Part shown: piece after piece, positions 1-8,348 of the stretch
Layout: each line of letters begins with the position of its first letter
Numbering within the stretch: the first letter of the stretch is position 1
NCBI RefSeq assembly: GCF_008369105.1
Contig: NZ_VINQ01000002.1
Span: 353,298 to 417,297, forward strand
DNA from: Aquicoccus porphyridii
GTDB taxonomy: Bacteria; Pseudomonadota; Alphaproteobacteria; Rhodobacterales; Rhodobacteraceae
Length of the DNA stretch: 64,000 bases
Direction of reading: 5' to 3'
The notes under the pieces: model-generated
What the model saw: the letters and a program-made list of their open reading frames with translations, nothing else
The model's database searches: none
What the model was told of the DNA's origin: nothing
Made by a program: the position numbers and the translations under genes

Positions 1-171
1 CTGCCCGACGCCGAGCGTGCCCAACGTATCAAACAACTTCACGACGCATTGACCGGGGGCGCACTCCTCTCGCGCATCCACACCACCTATCCGCTGGATC
101 AGGCCGCATCGGCCCATATCGCTGTCGAACAGGCGGGGCGACACGGCGCGATCCTGCTCGATTGCACCTGA
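1..171 (+). CDS. C-terminal end of a zinc-type/quinone oxidoreductase (partial)
   Basis: The window opens inside a reading frame that runs without a stop to a TGA at 169-171, giving 56 residues. The pattern of a TYPLDQAASAH stretch followed by an E-x-G-x-x-G-A-I-L-L-D ending is the usual tail of medium-chain NADPH:quinone reductases and related alcohol dehydrogenases, where it lies against the cofactor domain. The catalytic and nucleotide-binding parts are outside the window, so the exact enzyme cannot be named. It is on the plus strand and convergent with the membrane-protein gene that ends at 316. Confidence 0.5.
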   Translation: MPDAERAQRIKQLHDALTGGALLSRIHTTYPLDQAASAHIAVEQAGRHGAILLDCT

Positions 172-315
172 CTGCCCTCTTTCTTGGGAAAAATACTCAC
201 CGGCCCGCACTCGACATCCGCGCCGCCGTGACCGAAAGGCACCCGCCGTCCAAACGGACCAACCGCCCGGACCTGCCGCAGGCGGGGCCGGGCTTATCCG
301 GCGACGCCGCAGGCG

Positions 316-918
316 TCACCGTTTCTCATCGCCCTCGTCGACCCCTTGCACCGCCTTGCGGGATCGCGCCAGCCCGGTCTCGAAATTCTCCGCATCGCCG
401 TAATCCAGGAACCCGACATAATGCGGATGCGCCCCGCCAACCCGCGCGGCATGCTTGATCGGGCACCAATAGGCCTCGGTCCGCCCGGCAATCTCGCGCA
501 CCCACGCGATCACCCCGTTGCAATAGCCGCAATAGACGCAGTTGAGCTTTTGCAGCCAGTTGAGATAGGCCAGATGGTGCCGGTCGATGCGGATATGGTC
601 GCGCCGTGGCACCTTGGGAATCCCGTAAACCGGGAAACACACCGCCTGGTAGATCGTCACGAACAGATCCAGCAGCACGAAAGGTATGATCAGGGAGTAG
701 ATCACCGGCGCGGTGAGCACCACCATCGGCCGGGTGTTGCGCAGAAAGGTCAGCCACCGCACCCGCAGCGCCCGGTGCCGCCGCTTGGCCCCGGCCTCGA
801 ATTCGACCCGACCGTTTTCGAGCCGATAGCGGAACGCCTCGCCGCGCCGCGAAATCTCGTCTTCAAGTTCGTCCTGAAGCGCACGGATGCGCTTCAGGAT
901 ATCTTCCATGGCCGACAT
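316..918 (-). CDS. conserved hypothetical membrane protein with CxxCxxC motif
   Basis: A 200-residue protein starting at ATG 918 after a GAGAGGGG ribosome-binding sequence. Residues 1-60 are charged and probably helical, residues 64-100 form one or two hydrophobic segments, and the C-terminal part holds C127-V-Y-C-G-Y-C133 and a WCPIKH motif at 151-156. Clustered cysteines and histidines suggest a metal or redox site next to the membrane. I recognise this as a family conserved among proteobacteria but know no function for it. It stands alone between a convergent oxidoreductase and the FKBP gene transcribed in the same direction. Confidence 0.7.
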   Translation of the reverse strand: MSAMEDILKRIRALQDELEDEISRRGEAFRYRLENGRVEFEAGAKRRHRALRVRWLTFLRNTRPMVVLTAPVIYSLIIPFVLLDLFVTIYQAVCFPVYGIPKVPRRDHIRIDRHHLAYLNWLQKLNCVYCGYCNGVIAWVREIAGRTEAYWCPIKHAARVGGAHPHYVGFLDYGDAENFETGLARSRKAVQGVDEGDEKR

Positions 919-976
919 CGGGTGCCCCTCTCACGGTTTCACCCGTCAGCCTAGCACAGAGCGCCTTGAACCGGAA

Positions 977-1405
977 TCACCCGATCGAGACAAGCTCCAC
1001 GTCAAAGATCAGGTCCTTGCCCGCCAACGGATGGTTCGCGTCGAGAACCACCTGCTCGTCGGTGATCTCGTGAATGGTCAGGGTCATGACCTGCCCCTCC
1101 TGGTTCTGGGCATTGACCTGCGTGCCCACCTCCATCGGGATCTCCTCGGGAATGTCGGCCCGCGGCACCGCCTGCCTGGCTTCCTCCTGGACCGGGCCAT
1201 AGGCCTGGTCGCTGGGCACTTCGACCCGGCGCGTGTCGCCCACGCTCATGCCTTCCATGGCCGCGTCGAGTCCGGGGATGATCTGGCCCGATCCCACGGT
1301 GAATGACAGCGGGTCGCGCCCTTCGCTCGAATCAAAAACGCTGCCATCCTGCAGCGTGCCGGTGTAGTGTATATGGACGGTATCGCCCTTCTTGACCTGG
1401 CTCAT
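977..1405 (-). CDS. FKBP-type peptidyl-prolyl cis-trans isomerase (SlyD-like)
   Basis: A 142-residue protein that begins MSQVKKGDTVHIHYTG, which is the start of the FKBP fold. The acidic insert with P-R-A-D-I-P around residues 80-90 and the total length match the SlyD/FkpB branch, which isomerises prolyl bonds and acts as a folding chaperone in the cytoplasm. The frame stays open upstream to 1696, but an AAAGGAG site just before ATG 1405 and the family's usual N-terminus fix the start. Unlike E. coli SlyD there is no long histidine-rich tail, so nickel binding is not supported. Confidence 0.88.
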   Translation of the reverse strand: MSQVKKGDTVHIHYTGTLQDGSVFDSSEGRDPLSFTVGSGQIIPGLDAAMEGMSVGDTRRVEVPSDQAYGPVQEEARQAVPRADIPEEIPMEVGTQVNAQNQEGQVMTLTIHEITDEQVVLDANHPLAGKDLIFDVELVSIG

Positions 1406-1682
1406 TTTGGCTCCTTTCCGTCCGTTGCGAACAGTTCTCATAGGTAATGAACCCTCGACCCTAACGGTCGTGCCAAGTGATTGCAAACAGCCCGATGCGC
1501 GATATTCCGGTGGTTCGGGGACTGCCTGAACCCGGTCTGCATCGCCAATGTCACGAGCACGCGAAGCGCGGCCATGGCATCGACGATTCACGCATTTGCA
1601 GAAACGCTTTCGCGCACGTTTTCGCTTCACCCGCGCGCGCGTCCGTGCCACCTTGGCCGCGCCGGTCGGCGAGGAGGGGACC

Positions 1683-2393
1683 ATGACCATCACCACAGCC
1701 GTGTTCGACGCCTATGGCACACTTTTCGACGTCGCCGCCGCCGCGCGCGAAGCCGCGGCCGAACCCGGGCGCGCGGCATTGGCCGACAACTGGCCCGCAC
1801 TGGCCGCGCATTGGCGCAGCAAGCAGCTTCAGTATACCTGGCTGCGCGCGGTCACCGGCGATCATACCGATTTCTGGACCGTCACCTGCGACGGGCTCGA
1901 CTGGGCGCTCGAAGCCACCGGGCTGGCCGGTGACGCCGACCTGCGCGACCGCCTGCTCCAGCTTTACCGCGAGTTGACCGCCTATCCCGAAGTGCCCGAC
2001 ATGCTGACGCGGCTCAAAACGATGGGGCTTTCCACCGCGATCCTGTCCAACGGCTCTGCCGACATGCTCGATGCGGCCGTGCGGTCGGCCGGCATCGGCG
2101 ACCGGCTCGACGATGTGCTTTCGGTCGATTCCGTCGGCATCTTCAAACCCGCCGCCGCGGTTTACGATCTCGTCTGCGCGCGCTTTGGTTGCGACCGGCA
2201 CGAGGTGCTCTTCGTGTCGTCGAACGGCTGGGATGCCTGCTGCGCCGCCGCCTATGGCTTCACCACCGCATGGGTCAATCGCGCGGGCGACCCGGTGGAC
2301 CGCCTGCCGGGCCGGCCCATGCACGAACTGCCCGACCTGACCCGCATCCCTCAACTGGCAGAGCCCGAATATGGCAAGTTTCACAACCTCTGA
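1683..2393 (+). CDS. haloacid dehalogenase, type II
   Basis: A 236-residue HAD-superfamily protein. The DAYGTLFD motif places the nucleophile at Asp9. A SNGS motif near residue 120 and a SSNGWD motif near residue 180 match (S)-2-haloacid dehalogenases (EC 3.8.1.2), which hydrolyse 2-haloalkanoates to 2-hydroxyalkanoates. The start is ATG 1683, preceded by GAGGAGGGG. The frame is open further upstream but without family similarity. The gene overlaps the next hydrolase by 23 nt, so the two are translated from one mRNA. A phosphatase role cannot be excluded from sequence alone. Confidence 0.85.
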   Translation: MTITTAVFDAYGTLFDVAAAAREAAAEPGRAALADNWPALAAHWRSKQLQYTWLRAVTGDHTDFWTVTCDGLDWALEATGLAGDADLRDRLLQLYRELTAYPEVPDMLTRLKTMGLSTAILSNGSADMLDAAVRSAGIGDRLDDVLSVDSVGIFKPAAAVYDLVCARFGCDRHEVLFVSSNGWDACCAAAYGFTTAWVNRAGDPVDRLPGRPMHELPDLTRIPQLAEPEYGKFHNL

Positions 2394-3189
2394 CGGCCTC
2401 GCGCTGCACTTCACCGACGAAGGCCAGGGCCTGCCCGTCCTCTGCCTCGCCGGGCTCACCCGCGACGGGCGGGATTTCGATTTCGTCGCGCCCCATCTCA
2501 GCGATATCCGCCTGATCCGGCTCGACGCGCGCGGGCGCGGACGGTCTGCCCGCGCCGATCCCTCGACCTACACGCCCGCGATCGAGGCGCGCGACGCCCT
2601 CGAACTCATCGACCATCTCGGGCTCGATCGCGTGGCACTCCTCGGCACCTCGCGCGGCGGGATCGTTGCCATGGTGCTGGCGGCGACGGCGCATGACCGG
2701 CTGCTTGGCGTCGCGCTCAACGATGTCGGCCCCGAGGTCGACCCGCGCGGCCTCGACGCGATCCTCACCTATATCGGCCGCAATCCGGCCCACAAGACCC
2801 ATAGCGACCTGCTCATGGTCTGGCCCGACATCATCCGCGGCTTTGCCAATGTGCCCGAATCGCGCTTCCGCGCCGAGATCGCCCGGCTTTTCGACGAGGC
2901 TCCCGAGGGTCTGCGCATCACCTATGATCCAAGGCTGCGCGACGCCGTTCTCTCTGCCGCCGCGCAGCCCTCCCCCGACCTCTGGCCGCTCTTTGATGCG
3001 CTGGCCGGACTGCCGCTCGCGGTGATCCGCGGGGCCAATTCCGACATCCTCGCCCCGCAAACGCTTGCCGAAATGCGCCGCCGCCGCCCGGACATGATCG
3101 TCGCCGAAGTGCCCGATCGCGGGCATATCCCCTATCTTGACGAGGCCGAAAGCCTCGCCGCCCTTCGCCAATGGATGAAACGCCTGTGA
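2371..3189 (+). CDS. alpha/beta-fold hydrolase
   Basis: A 272-residue alpha/beta hydrolase. An LDARGRGRS motif near residue 51 and a GTSRGG nucleophile elbow (Ser94) are followed by a late GHIPYL stretch that supplies the histidine. The fold covers esterases, lactonases and C-C hydrolases, and nothing here decides the substrate. It starts inside the end of the dehalogenase gene and its own end overlaps the dehydratase gene, so all three form one tightly packed operon. The motif next to Ser94 is Arg rather than the more common Met or Gln, which may be useful for subfamily placement. Confidence 0.8.
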   Translation: MASFTTSDGLALHFTDEGQGLPVLCLAGLTRDGRDFDFVAPHLSDIRLIRLDARGRGRSARADPSTYTPAIEARDALELIDHLGLDRVALLGTSRGGIVAMVLAATAHDRLLGVALNDVGPEVDPRGLDAILTYIGRNPAHKTHSDLLMVWPDIIRGFANVPESRFRAEIARLFDEAPEGLRITYDPRLRDAVLSAAAQPSPDLWPLFDALAGLPLAVIRGANSDILAPQTLAEMRRRRPDMIVAEVPDRGHIPYLDEAESLAALRQWMKRL

Positions 3190-4160
3190 ATATCGAAATG
3201 ATCCGCGCCGCTGCCACCCGGCTTTCCGGCCATGCGCGCCGCACACCCCTGCTCTCCTCGCCCTTTCTCGATCAAATCGCGGGGCGTCGGCTGTTCATCA
3301 AACCCGAATGCCTCCAACATACCGGCAGTTTCAAGTTTCGCGGCGGCTGGTCGGCGGTGTCCGCGCTCGACCCCGAGATCCGGGCGCGCGGCGTGATCGC
3401 CTTTTCCAGCGGAAATCATGCACAGGGCGTGGCCCATGCCGCCACCCTCCATGGCGTGCCCTCGGTCATCATCATGCCCGCCGACGCGCCACGGCTCAAG
3501 ATCGACAACACCCGCGCACTCGGTGCCGAGGTGGTGCTTTATGACCGCGCAGGCGAGGATCGCGACGCACTCGGCGCGCGGCTTGCGCAAGAACGCGGGC
3601 TGACCCTGATCAAACCCTTCGACGAACCTCAGGTGATCGCCGGTCAGGGCACATGCGGGCTCGAGATCGCCGCACAGGCCGCCGAGGCGGACGTCGAGCG
3701 CGCCGATGTGCTGGTCTGTTGCGGTGGCGGCGGGCTCACCTCCGGCATCGCCCTCGCCCTTGAGGCCGAGGCACCGGGCCTGCGCGCCCGCCCCTGCGAG
3801 CCACAGGGCTTCGACGACGCCGCCCGCTCGCTCGTCAGCGGCCAACGCGAAACCAACGCCACCATGGCCGGCTCGATCTGCGACGCCATTCTCACCCCCA
3901 GCCCGGGCGAGTTGACCTTCCCGATCATGCATCGCCTCTGTGGCCCCGGCCTCGCGGTCAGCGAAGACGAGGTTCTGCACGCCATGGCGCTGGCCTTTCT
4001 GCGGCTCAAGATCGTGGTCGAACCCGGCGGCGCGGTAGCGCTGGCCGCCGCGCTGTTTCACCCCGACGAGATCGAAGGCGACGACGTCATCGCCGTGGCC
4101 ACCGGCGGCAACGTCGATCCCGAGGTCTTCGCCCGCGCGCTGGCACAGTTCGACGCCTGA
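3171..4160 (+). CDS. PLP-dependent threonine/serine dehydratase
   Basis: A 329-residue fold-type II PLP enzyme. Lys55 in the HTGSFKFRG motif is the Schiff-base lysine, SSGNHAQG binds the substrate carboxylate, and a CCGGGGLTSG loop binds the cofactor phosphate. It lacks a C-terminal ACT domain, so it resembles catabolic serine/threonine dehydratases or racemases rather than feedback-regulated IlvA. Two starts are possible: ATG 3171, overlapping the hydrolase by 19 nt, or GTG 3186, which forms a GTGA overlap with the hydrolase stop. Neither has a strong ribosome site. It is the last gene of the dehalogenase operon. Confidence 0.85.
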   Translation: MDETPVNIEMIRAAATRLSGHARRTPLLSSPFLDQIAGRRLFIKPECLQHTGSFKFRGGWSAVSALDPEIRARGVIAFSSGNHAQGVAHAATLHGVPSVIIMPADAPRLKIDNTRALGAEVVLYDRAGEDRDALGARLAQERGLTLIKPFDEPQVIAGQGTCGLEIAAQAAEADVERADVLVCCGGGGLTSGIALALEAEAPGLRARPCEPQGFDDAARSLVSGQRETNATMAGSICDAILTPSPGELTFPIMHRLCGPGLAVSEDEVLHAMALAFLRLKIVVEPGGAVALAAALFHPDEIEGDDVIAVATGGNVDPEVFARALAQFDA

Positions 4161-4176
4161 AGGCTCCGGGGGAGGC

Positions 4177-5142
4177 TCAGCTTTCCACCCCCTTGCCACC
4201 CCCGGCCCAGTTGGCGGCCCGCGTGCCCAGCTCCTTGAACTTGTTCGAGGCCCCCTCCAACCGCGCGGTCCATTCGGGATCGGGGGTCTGCCCGTCCGTC
4301 ACCTTGAAGAACGCCTGCAACAGGCAGGCCAGCGCAAAGGGCTCGATCAACGCCGCCTTGACCGCCCAGGCGAACAGGATGGCAAAGACGAACCCGCCCG
4401 CCGACCATCCGCCGGGGATGAGATAGACAACGGCCGCCGCCGGGGCCAGCATGACGAGGAACACCACGAAAGCCAGCGCATAGCTCACCAGCGTGATCCA
4501 CGCCGCATTGGCCAGCATCGGGCGCGCATTCTGCCCGTAAAGTACCAGCGCATCGCGCGCGCCTGACCACGGGTTATCCGGGTTCTGGCGGATGAGATGG
4601 GCCAGGATCACCTCGTCGATCAACCCCACGGCCACCCGCAGGAAGGCCCGCACCACCCTCATCAACCCGTCAACGCCCGGGATCGGCAGGATCGAGGCCA
4701 GCCCCCGCACAAGTCCGGTAATCGCGCCGATCACACCCTTGATGATCTGATCGAGCGCGAACAAGATGTTGGCCTGCGCAAAGCGGTCCTTCACGATGTC
4801 CTGCGCATGGGCGATCTGGCCCTTGCCCTCGGGCAGGGGGCGCCCGTCGATCATCTCGACCATCACCGCGATATGCCCGGCCTTGACCATGTAAAGAATG
4901 TATTCGCGCAGGAAATACAGCACCGCCGCCGTCGCGCCGAACCCGATGGCCCCACCCCAGAAGGTGCTCGTGGCGCGAAAATCCACGTCGCCAAAGGCCC
5001 CCACGCCCCAGCCGATCCCGGCCCCGGTGCCGGTGGCCAGAACATAGGCCACCGCGATCCCGAAATAGACCAGGATGCGCAAGATGATGAAAGGGGCTGT
5101 CCGCCGCATGATCTCGAACGATCTGGCAAAGGAAAATTCCAT
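4177..5142 (-). CDS. hypothetical multi-pass membrane protein
   Basis: A 321-residue protein starting at ATG 5142 after a GGAGACCCGAA sequence. Hydrophobic stretches lie near residues 18-45, 60-80, 130-150, 205-235 and 240-265, suggesting about five or six membrane helices with a soluble tail ending in glycine-rich sequence. A middle segment (H-A-Q-D-I-V-K-D) is charged. I do not recognise a named family. It is convergent with the dehydratase operon, only 16 nt away, and divergent from pcaD, so it is a single-gene unit. Confidence 0.65.
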   Translation of the reverse strand: MEFSFARSFEIMRRTAPFIILRILVYFGIAVAYVLATGTGAGIGWGVGAFGDVDFRATSTFWGGAIGFGATAAVLYFLREYILYMVKAGHIAVMVEMIDGRPLPEGKGQIAHAQDIVKDRFAQANILFALDQIIKGVIGAITGLVRGLASILPIPGVDGLMRVVRAFLRVAVGLIDEVILAHLIRQNPDNPWSGARDALVLYGQNARPMLANAAWITLVSYALAFVVFLVMLAPAAAVVYLIPGGWSAGGFVFAILFAWAVKAALIEPFALACLLQAFFKVTDGQTPDPEWTARLEGASNKFKELGTRAANWAGGGKGVES

Positions 5143-5309
5143 TTCGGGTCTCCAAATAAATTACAATTCCAACAGGCCGGAACCTGACCGCTCGAAAGCC
5201 CGAGTTCAAGCCCGAAGGCCCCGCGCACCAGATCGGGCACGCACGCAATTTGACAAACCGCACCGCAAACGCCATTCCTCGCCCGAAACAGCCCGAGGGA
5301 CGGCACCCC

Positions 5310-6104
5310 ATGCAGATGGTCGAATTCGAAGACGTCGCGCTCCACTACCGCATTGACGGCGACCCCGACGGCGCGCCGGTGGTCTTTGCCAATTCGCTGG
5401 GTACCGATCTGCGGCTCTGGGACAAGGTCGTGCCGCTCCTGCCCGCCGGGCTGAAACTCATTCGCTATGACAAGCGCGGCCATGGGCTGTCCTCTGCCCC
5501 GCCCGCACCCTATGCGATGGGGGCGCTGGTGCGCGACGCCGAACGGCTGCTCGACCATCTCGACATCCGCGATTGCGTCTTTGTCGGGCTTTCGATCGGC
5601 GGCATGATCGCGCAAGGACTTGCCGTCAAGCGGCTCGATCTCGTCCGCGCCGTGGTGTTGTCGAACACCGCCGCGAAAATCGGCCAGCCCGCAATGTGGG
5701 AGGACCGCATCGCCGCCGTGCGCGCGGGCGGCATCGAAGCCCTCGCCGATGGCATTCTCGAACGCTGGTTCTCGCGCCCGTTCCGCGATACGCCCGAATT
5801 CACGGGCTGGCGCCACATGCTCACCCGCCAGCCGCTCGAGGGGTATACCGGCTGCTGCGCCGCCATCGCGGGCACCGATTTCTACACCCCCACCTCCGGG
5901 CTGCGCCTGCCCTGCCTCGGCATCGCCGGGAGCGAAGATGGCTCCACGCCGCCCGACCTGGTCCGCGAGACCGTGAACCTTATCCCCGGATCGCGCTTCG
6001 AGTTGATCCGCCGCGCAGGTCACTTGCCCTGTGTCGAGCAGCCCGCAGACTATGCCCGCATCCTCTCGGATTTCCTGCACGAGATCGGCCATCCAGCGCG
6101 CTGA
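5310..6104 (+). CDS. pcaD: 3-oxoadipate enol-lactonase
   Basis: A 264-residue alpha/beta hydrolase with YDKRGHGLS, a GLSIGG nucleophile elbow and a terminal GHLPCVEQP histidine region, all typical of PcaD. The enzyme hydrolyses 3-oxoadipate enol-lactone to 3-oxoadipate in the protocatechuate branch of the beta-ketoadipate pathway. The start is ATG 5310 after a GAGGGA site; an in-frame ATG lies 6 nt on, and the longer upstream extension has no family match. pcaB follows after one other hydrolase gene, which supports the assignment. pcaC and pcaHG are not in the window. Confidence 0.82.
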   Translation: MQMVEFEDVALHYRIDGDPDGAPVVFANSLGTDLRLWDKVVPLLPAGLKLIRYDKRGHGLSSAPPAPYAMGALVRDAERLLDHLDIRDCVFVGLSIGGMIAQGLAVKRLDLVRAVVLSNTAAKIGQPAMWEDRIAAVRAGGIEALADGILERWFSRPFRDTPEFTGWRHMLTRQPLEGYTGCCAAIAGTDFYTPTSGLRLPCLGIAGSEDGSTPPDLVRETVNLIPGSRFELIRRAGHLPCVEQPADYARILSDFLHEIGHPAR

Positions 6105-6200
6105 GATTCGCACCCCCGGCATTGCGTTTTGCATGACCCCACGTCATATATCGCCGCGACGCGCGCATTCCGAACCGGACCAAGACAGCGGAGACCAGAC

Positions 6201-6908
6201 ATGGCCAATTTCCTGCTCATTCACGGGTCTTGCCACGGGGCGTGGTGCTGGCGCGACCTGATCCCGGAACTGACCGCGCTTGGCCACCGCGCACGGGCCA
6301 TCGACCTGCCGGGCCATGGCAGCGATCTCACATCCATTGCCGACATCACCCTGCAATCCTATGCCGACGCGATCCTGTCGGCCATCGACACCCCGGTCAC
6401 CCTTGTCGGGCATTCGATGGGCGGCTACCCGGTCTCGCGCGCCGCCGAGCAGGCCCCCGAGAAGATCGACCGCCTGATCTATCTCTGCGCCTATGTGCCG
6501 AAGGGCGACATGACACTGGCCGAGATGCGCCGCGAAGCCCCCTACCAGCCGCTCATGCCCGCCGTGATCCGTGCCGAGGATGGCAAGAGCTTCCGCATCG
6601 ACCCGTCCATGACCCGCGACGTGTTCTATCACGACTGCCCCGAAGGCACCGAATGCTATGCCAATACCCGCCTCTGCGCCCAGGCCGTCGCGCCACAGGA
6701 AACCCCCTGCCCCTTGGGCGCGAATTACGCCTCGGTGCCGCGCAGCTATATCCGTTGCATGGATGACCGCACCATCCCGCCCGAATACCAGGTCACAATG
6801 ACCGAGGACTGGCCCGCTGCGGATGTCCACGAGATGCCCACCGGTCATTCCCCCTTCTTCGCCGATCCGGGCGGCCTTGCCACCCTTCTGTCGCAGATCG
6901 CGCGCTGA
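6201..6908 (+). CDS. alpha/beta hydrolase, plant-esterase/hydroxynitrile-lyase-like
   Basis: A 235-residue hydrolase starting FLLIHGSCHGAWCW and carrying a GHSMGG elbow and a TGHSPFF histidine motif. This combination is typical of the family that includes salicylate methylesterase and hydroxynitrile lyase. The start is ATG 6201, with GGAG seven nucleotides before it. Its stop overlaps the pcaB start (TGATG), so it is cotranslated with pcaB and lies where pcaC/pcaHG often sit in related clusters. A role in hydrolysing an aromatic ester upstream of protocatechuate is plausible but is inference from position only. Confidence 0.75.
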   Translation: MANFLLIHGSCHGAWCWRDLIPELTALGHRARAIDLPGHGSDLTSIADITLQSYADAILSAIDTPVTLVGHSMGGYPVSRAAEQAPEKIDRLIYLCAYVPKGDMTLAEMRREAPYQPLMPAVIRAEDGKSFRIDPSMTRDVFYHDCPEGTECYANTRLCAQAVAPQETPCPLGANYASVPRSYIRCMDDRTIPPEYQVTMTEDWPAADVHEMPTGHSPFFADPGGLATLLSQIAR

Positions 6909-8248
6909 TGGCCGGTTCCGTTTTCGACAGCCCGCTCTACGCGCGCCTCTTTCCCACCGGCGAGGTCGGCCGCCTCTTCACCGACAGCGCCGACATACGC
7001 GCCATGCTGATTGTCGAGGGTACATTGGCCAAGGTGCAGGGCGCGCTGGGCGTGATCCCCGAGACCTCGGGGGCCTTTCTCCACCGCGCCGCGATGGAGG
7101 TGCAGGTCGATCCGGCCGGGCTGGCCGATGCCACCGGGCAGAACGGGGTCAGCGTGCCGGGCCTCGTCGCCGCCTTTCGCAAGGCGCTCGAGGCGCCGGA
7201 GCATGCCCAGTTCGTCCATTGGGGCGCCACCAGCCAGGACGTCATCGACACCGCGCTGATGCTGCGCCTGAAACAGGTGCTGTCGCATTACGAAACCGCC
7301 CTGCGCCGGGTGCTCCTTGCGCTGGCCACGCTGGCCGAGGCGCATGCCGAGTTCCCGATGCCCGCCCGCACATGGGGCCAGCACGCCACCCCGACAAGCT
7401 TTGGCGCAGTCGCCGCCGCGTGGGGCACGCCGCTCCTGGGGCTGCTGCATGAACTCGAAACCCTGCGCGCCCATCTCTGGGTCTCGCTCTCGGGGGCGGC
7501 TGGCACCGGCGCGGCGCTGGGCGACACGGCGGGCGAAACCCGCGCCGCACTGGCCCGGGCGCTGGGCCTCACCGATCCGGGCCGCTCGTGGCACAGCGAC
7601 CGCACGCCGATCACGCTGATCGCAGGCTGGATCACGCGGCTCAACGCGGCGCTGGGCAAGATGGGCGAAGACCTCGGCACGCTTTCCATGACAGGCATCG
7701 GCGAGGTTCGCCTCGGCACCTCGGGTGGTTCCTCCACGATGCCGCAGAAACAGAACCCGGTCGGCCCCGGCGCGCTCTCGGCGCTGGCCATCCAGGCTAC
7801 CGCCCTCAACGCCACGCTTCAGGGGGCGGGCCTGCACCGGCTCGACCGCGACGGCCCGGCATGGTTCGCCGAATGGCTGGCCCTGCCCCAGCTTTGTCTC
7901 GGCGCGGCGGCGGCCCTCGAACAGGCGGGAACGCTGGCCGAAACCCTCGCCCCGAACCCCGGCGCCATGACGGCAAACCTCGCCGCCGATCAGGGCCTCA
8001 TCCATGCCGAAGCGCTTAGTTTCGCACTCACCGCGAAACTGCCCCGACCCGAGGCCCAGGCCGAGGTCAAGGCGCTCTGCCGCAAGGTCGCCGAAACCGG
8101 CCAGCCCCTGCCCGCTCTCGCGGCCCTTGCACATCCCGACCTCGACCTGTCGGCCGTCTTCGATCCGGCACGCCAACTGGGCGACGCCCCCGCCACGGCG
8201 CGTCGCTTTGCCGAAACGGTCCGCGCCCTGCCCGCGCCGCAAGGGTAG
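6908..8248 (+). CDS. pcaB: 3-carboxy-cis,cis-muconate cycloisomerase
   Basis: A 446-residue member of the fumarase/aspartase superfamily. The signature GSSTMPQKQNP lies around residues 274-284, and an HWGATSQD motif near residue 105 supplies substrate contacts. PcaB converts 3-carboxy-cis,cis-muconate to 4-carboxymuconolactone, two steps before the PcaD reaction. Length matches the family, against about 455 for adenylosuccinate lyase. The gene starts with ATG 6908 inside the stop of the preceding hydrolase. The nearby pcaD supports pcaB over purB, as does the lack of purine genes next to it. Confidence 0.85.
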   Translation: MAGSVFDSPLYARLFPTGEVGRLFTDSADIRAMLIVEGTLAKVQGALGVIPETSGAFLHRAAMEVQVDPAGLADATGQNGVSVPGLVAAFRKALEAPEHAQFVHWGATSQDVIDTALMLRLKQVLSHYETALRRVLLALATLAEAHAEFPMPARTWGQHATPTSFGAVAAAWGTPLLGLLHELETLRAHLWVSLSGAAGTGAALGDTAGETRAALARALGLTDPGRSWHSDRTPITLIAGWITRLNAALGKMGEDLGTLSMTGIGEVRLGTSGGSSTMPQKQNPVGPGALSALAIQATALNATLQGAGLHRLDRDGPAWFAEWLALPQLCLGAAAALEQAGTLAETLAPNPGAMTANLAADQGLIHAEALSFALTAKLPRPEAQAEVKALCRKVAETGQPLPALAALAHPDLDLSAVFDPARQLGDAPATARRFAETVRALPAPQG

Positions 8249-8348
8249 GGAAAACCCGACCTGCCCTTGGGTCACCCGCTCCACCCGCTTCCCCCGCCAC
8301 GACAAAGCGCCTAGTCTGCGCCGGTTTCTCCAACCGTAACAGCCGCCC

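Noticed and set aside
302-317. GACGCC/GGCGTC hairpin after the first partial gene as a terminator
   Set aside because: Only 6 bp, no T-run and it overlaps the stop codon of the convergent gene; too weak to list.
2189-2515. Alternate plus frames within the dehalogenase/hydrolase overlap
   Set aside because: Only the dehalogenase and hydrolase frames carry family motifs; the others are Arg/Pro-rich shadows.
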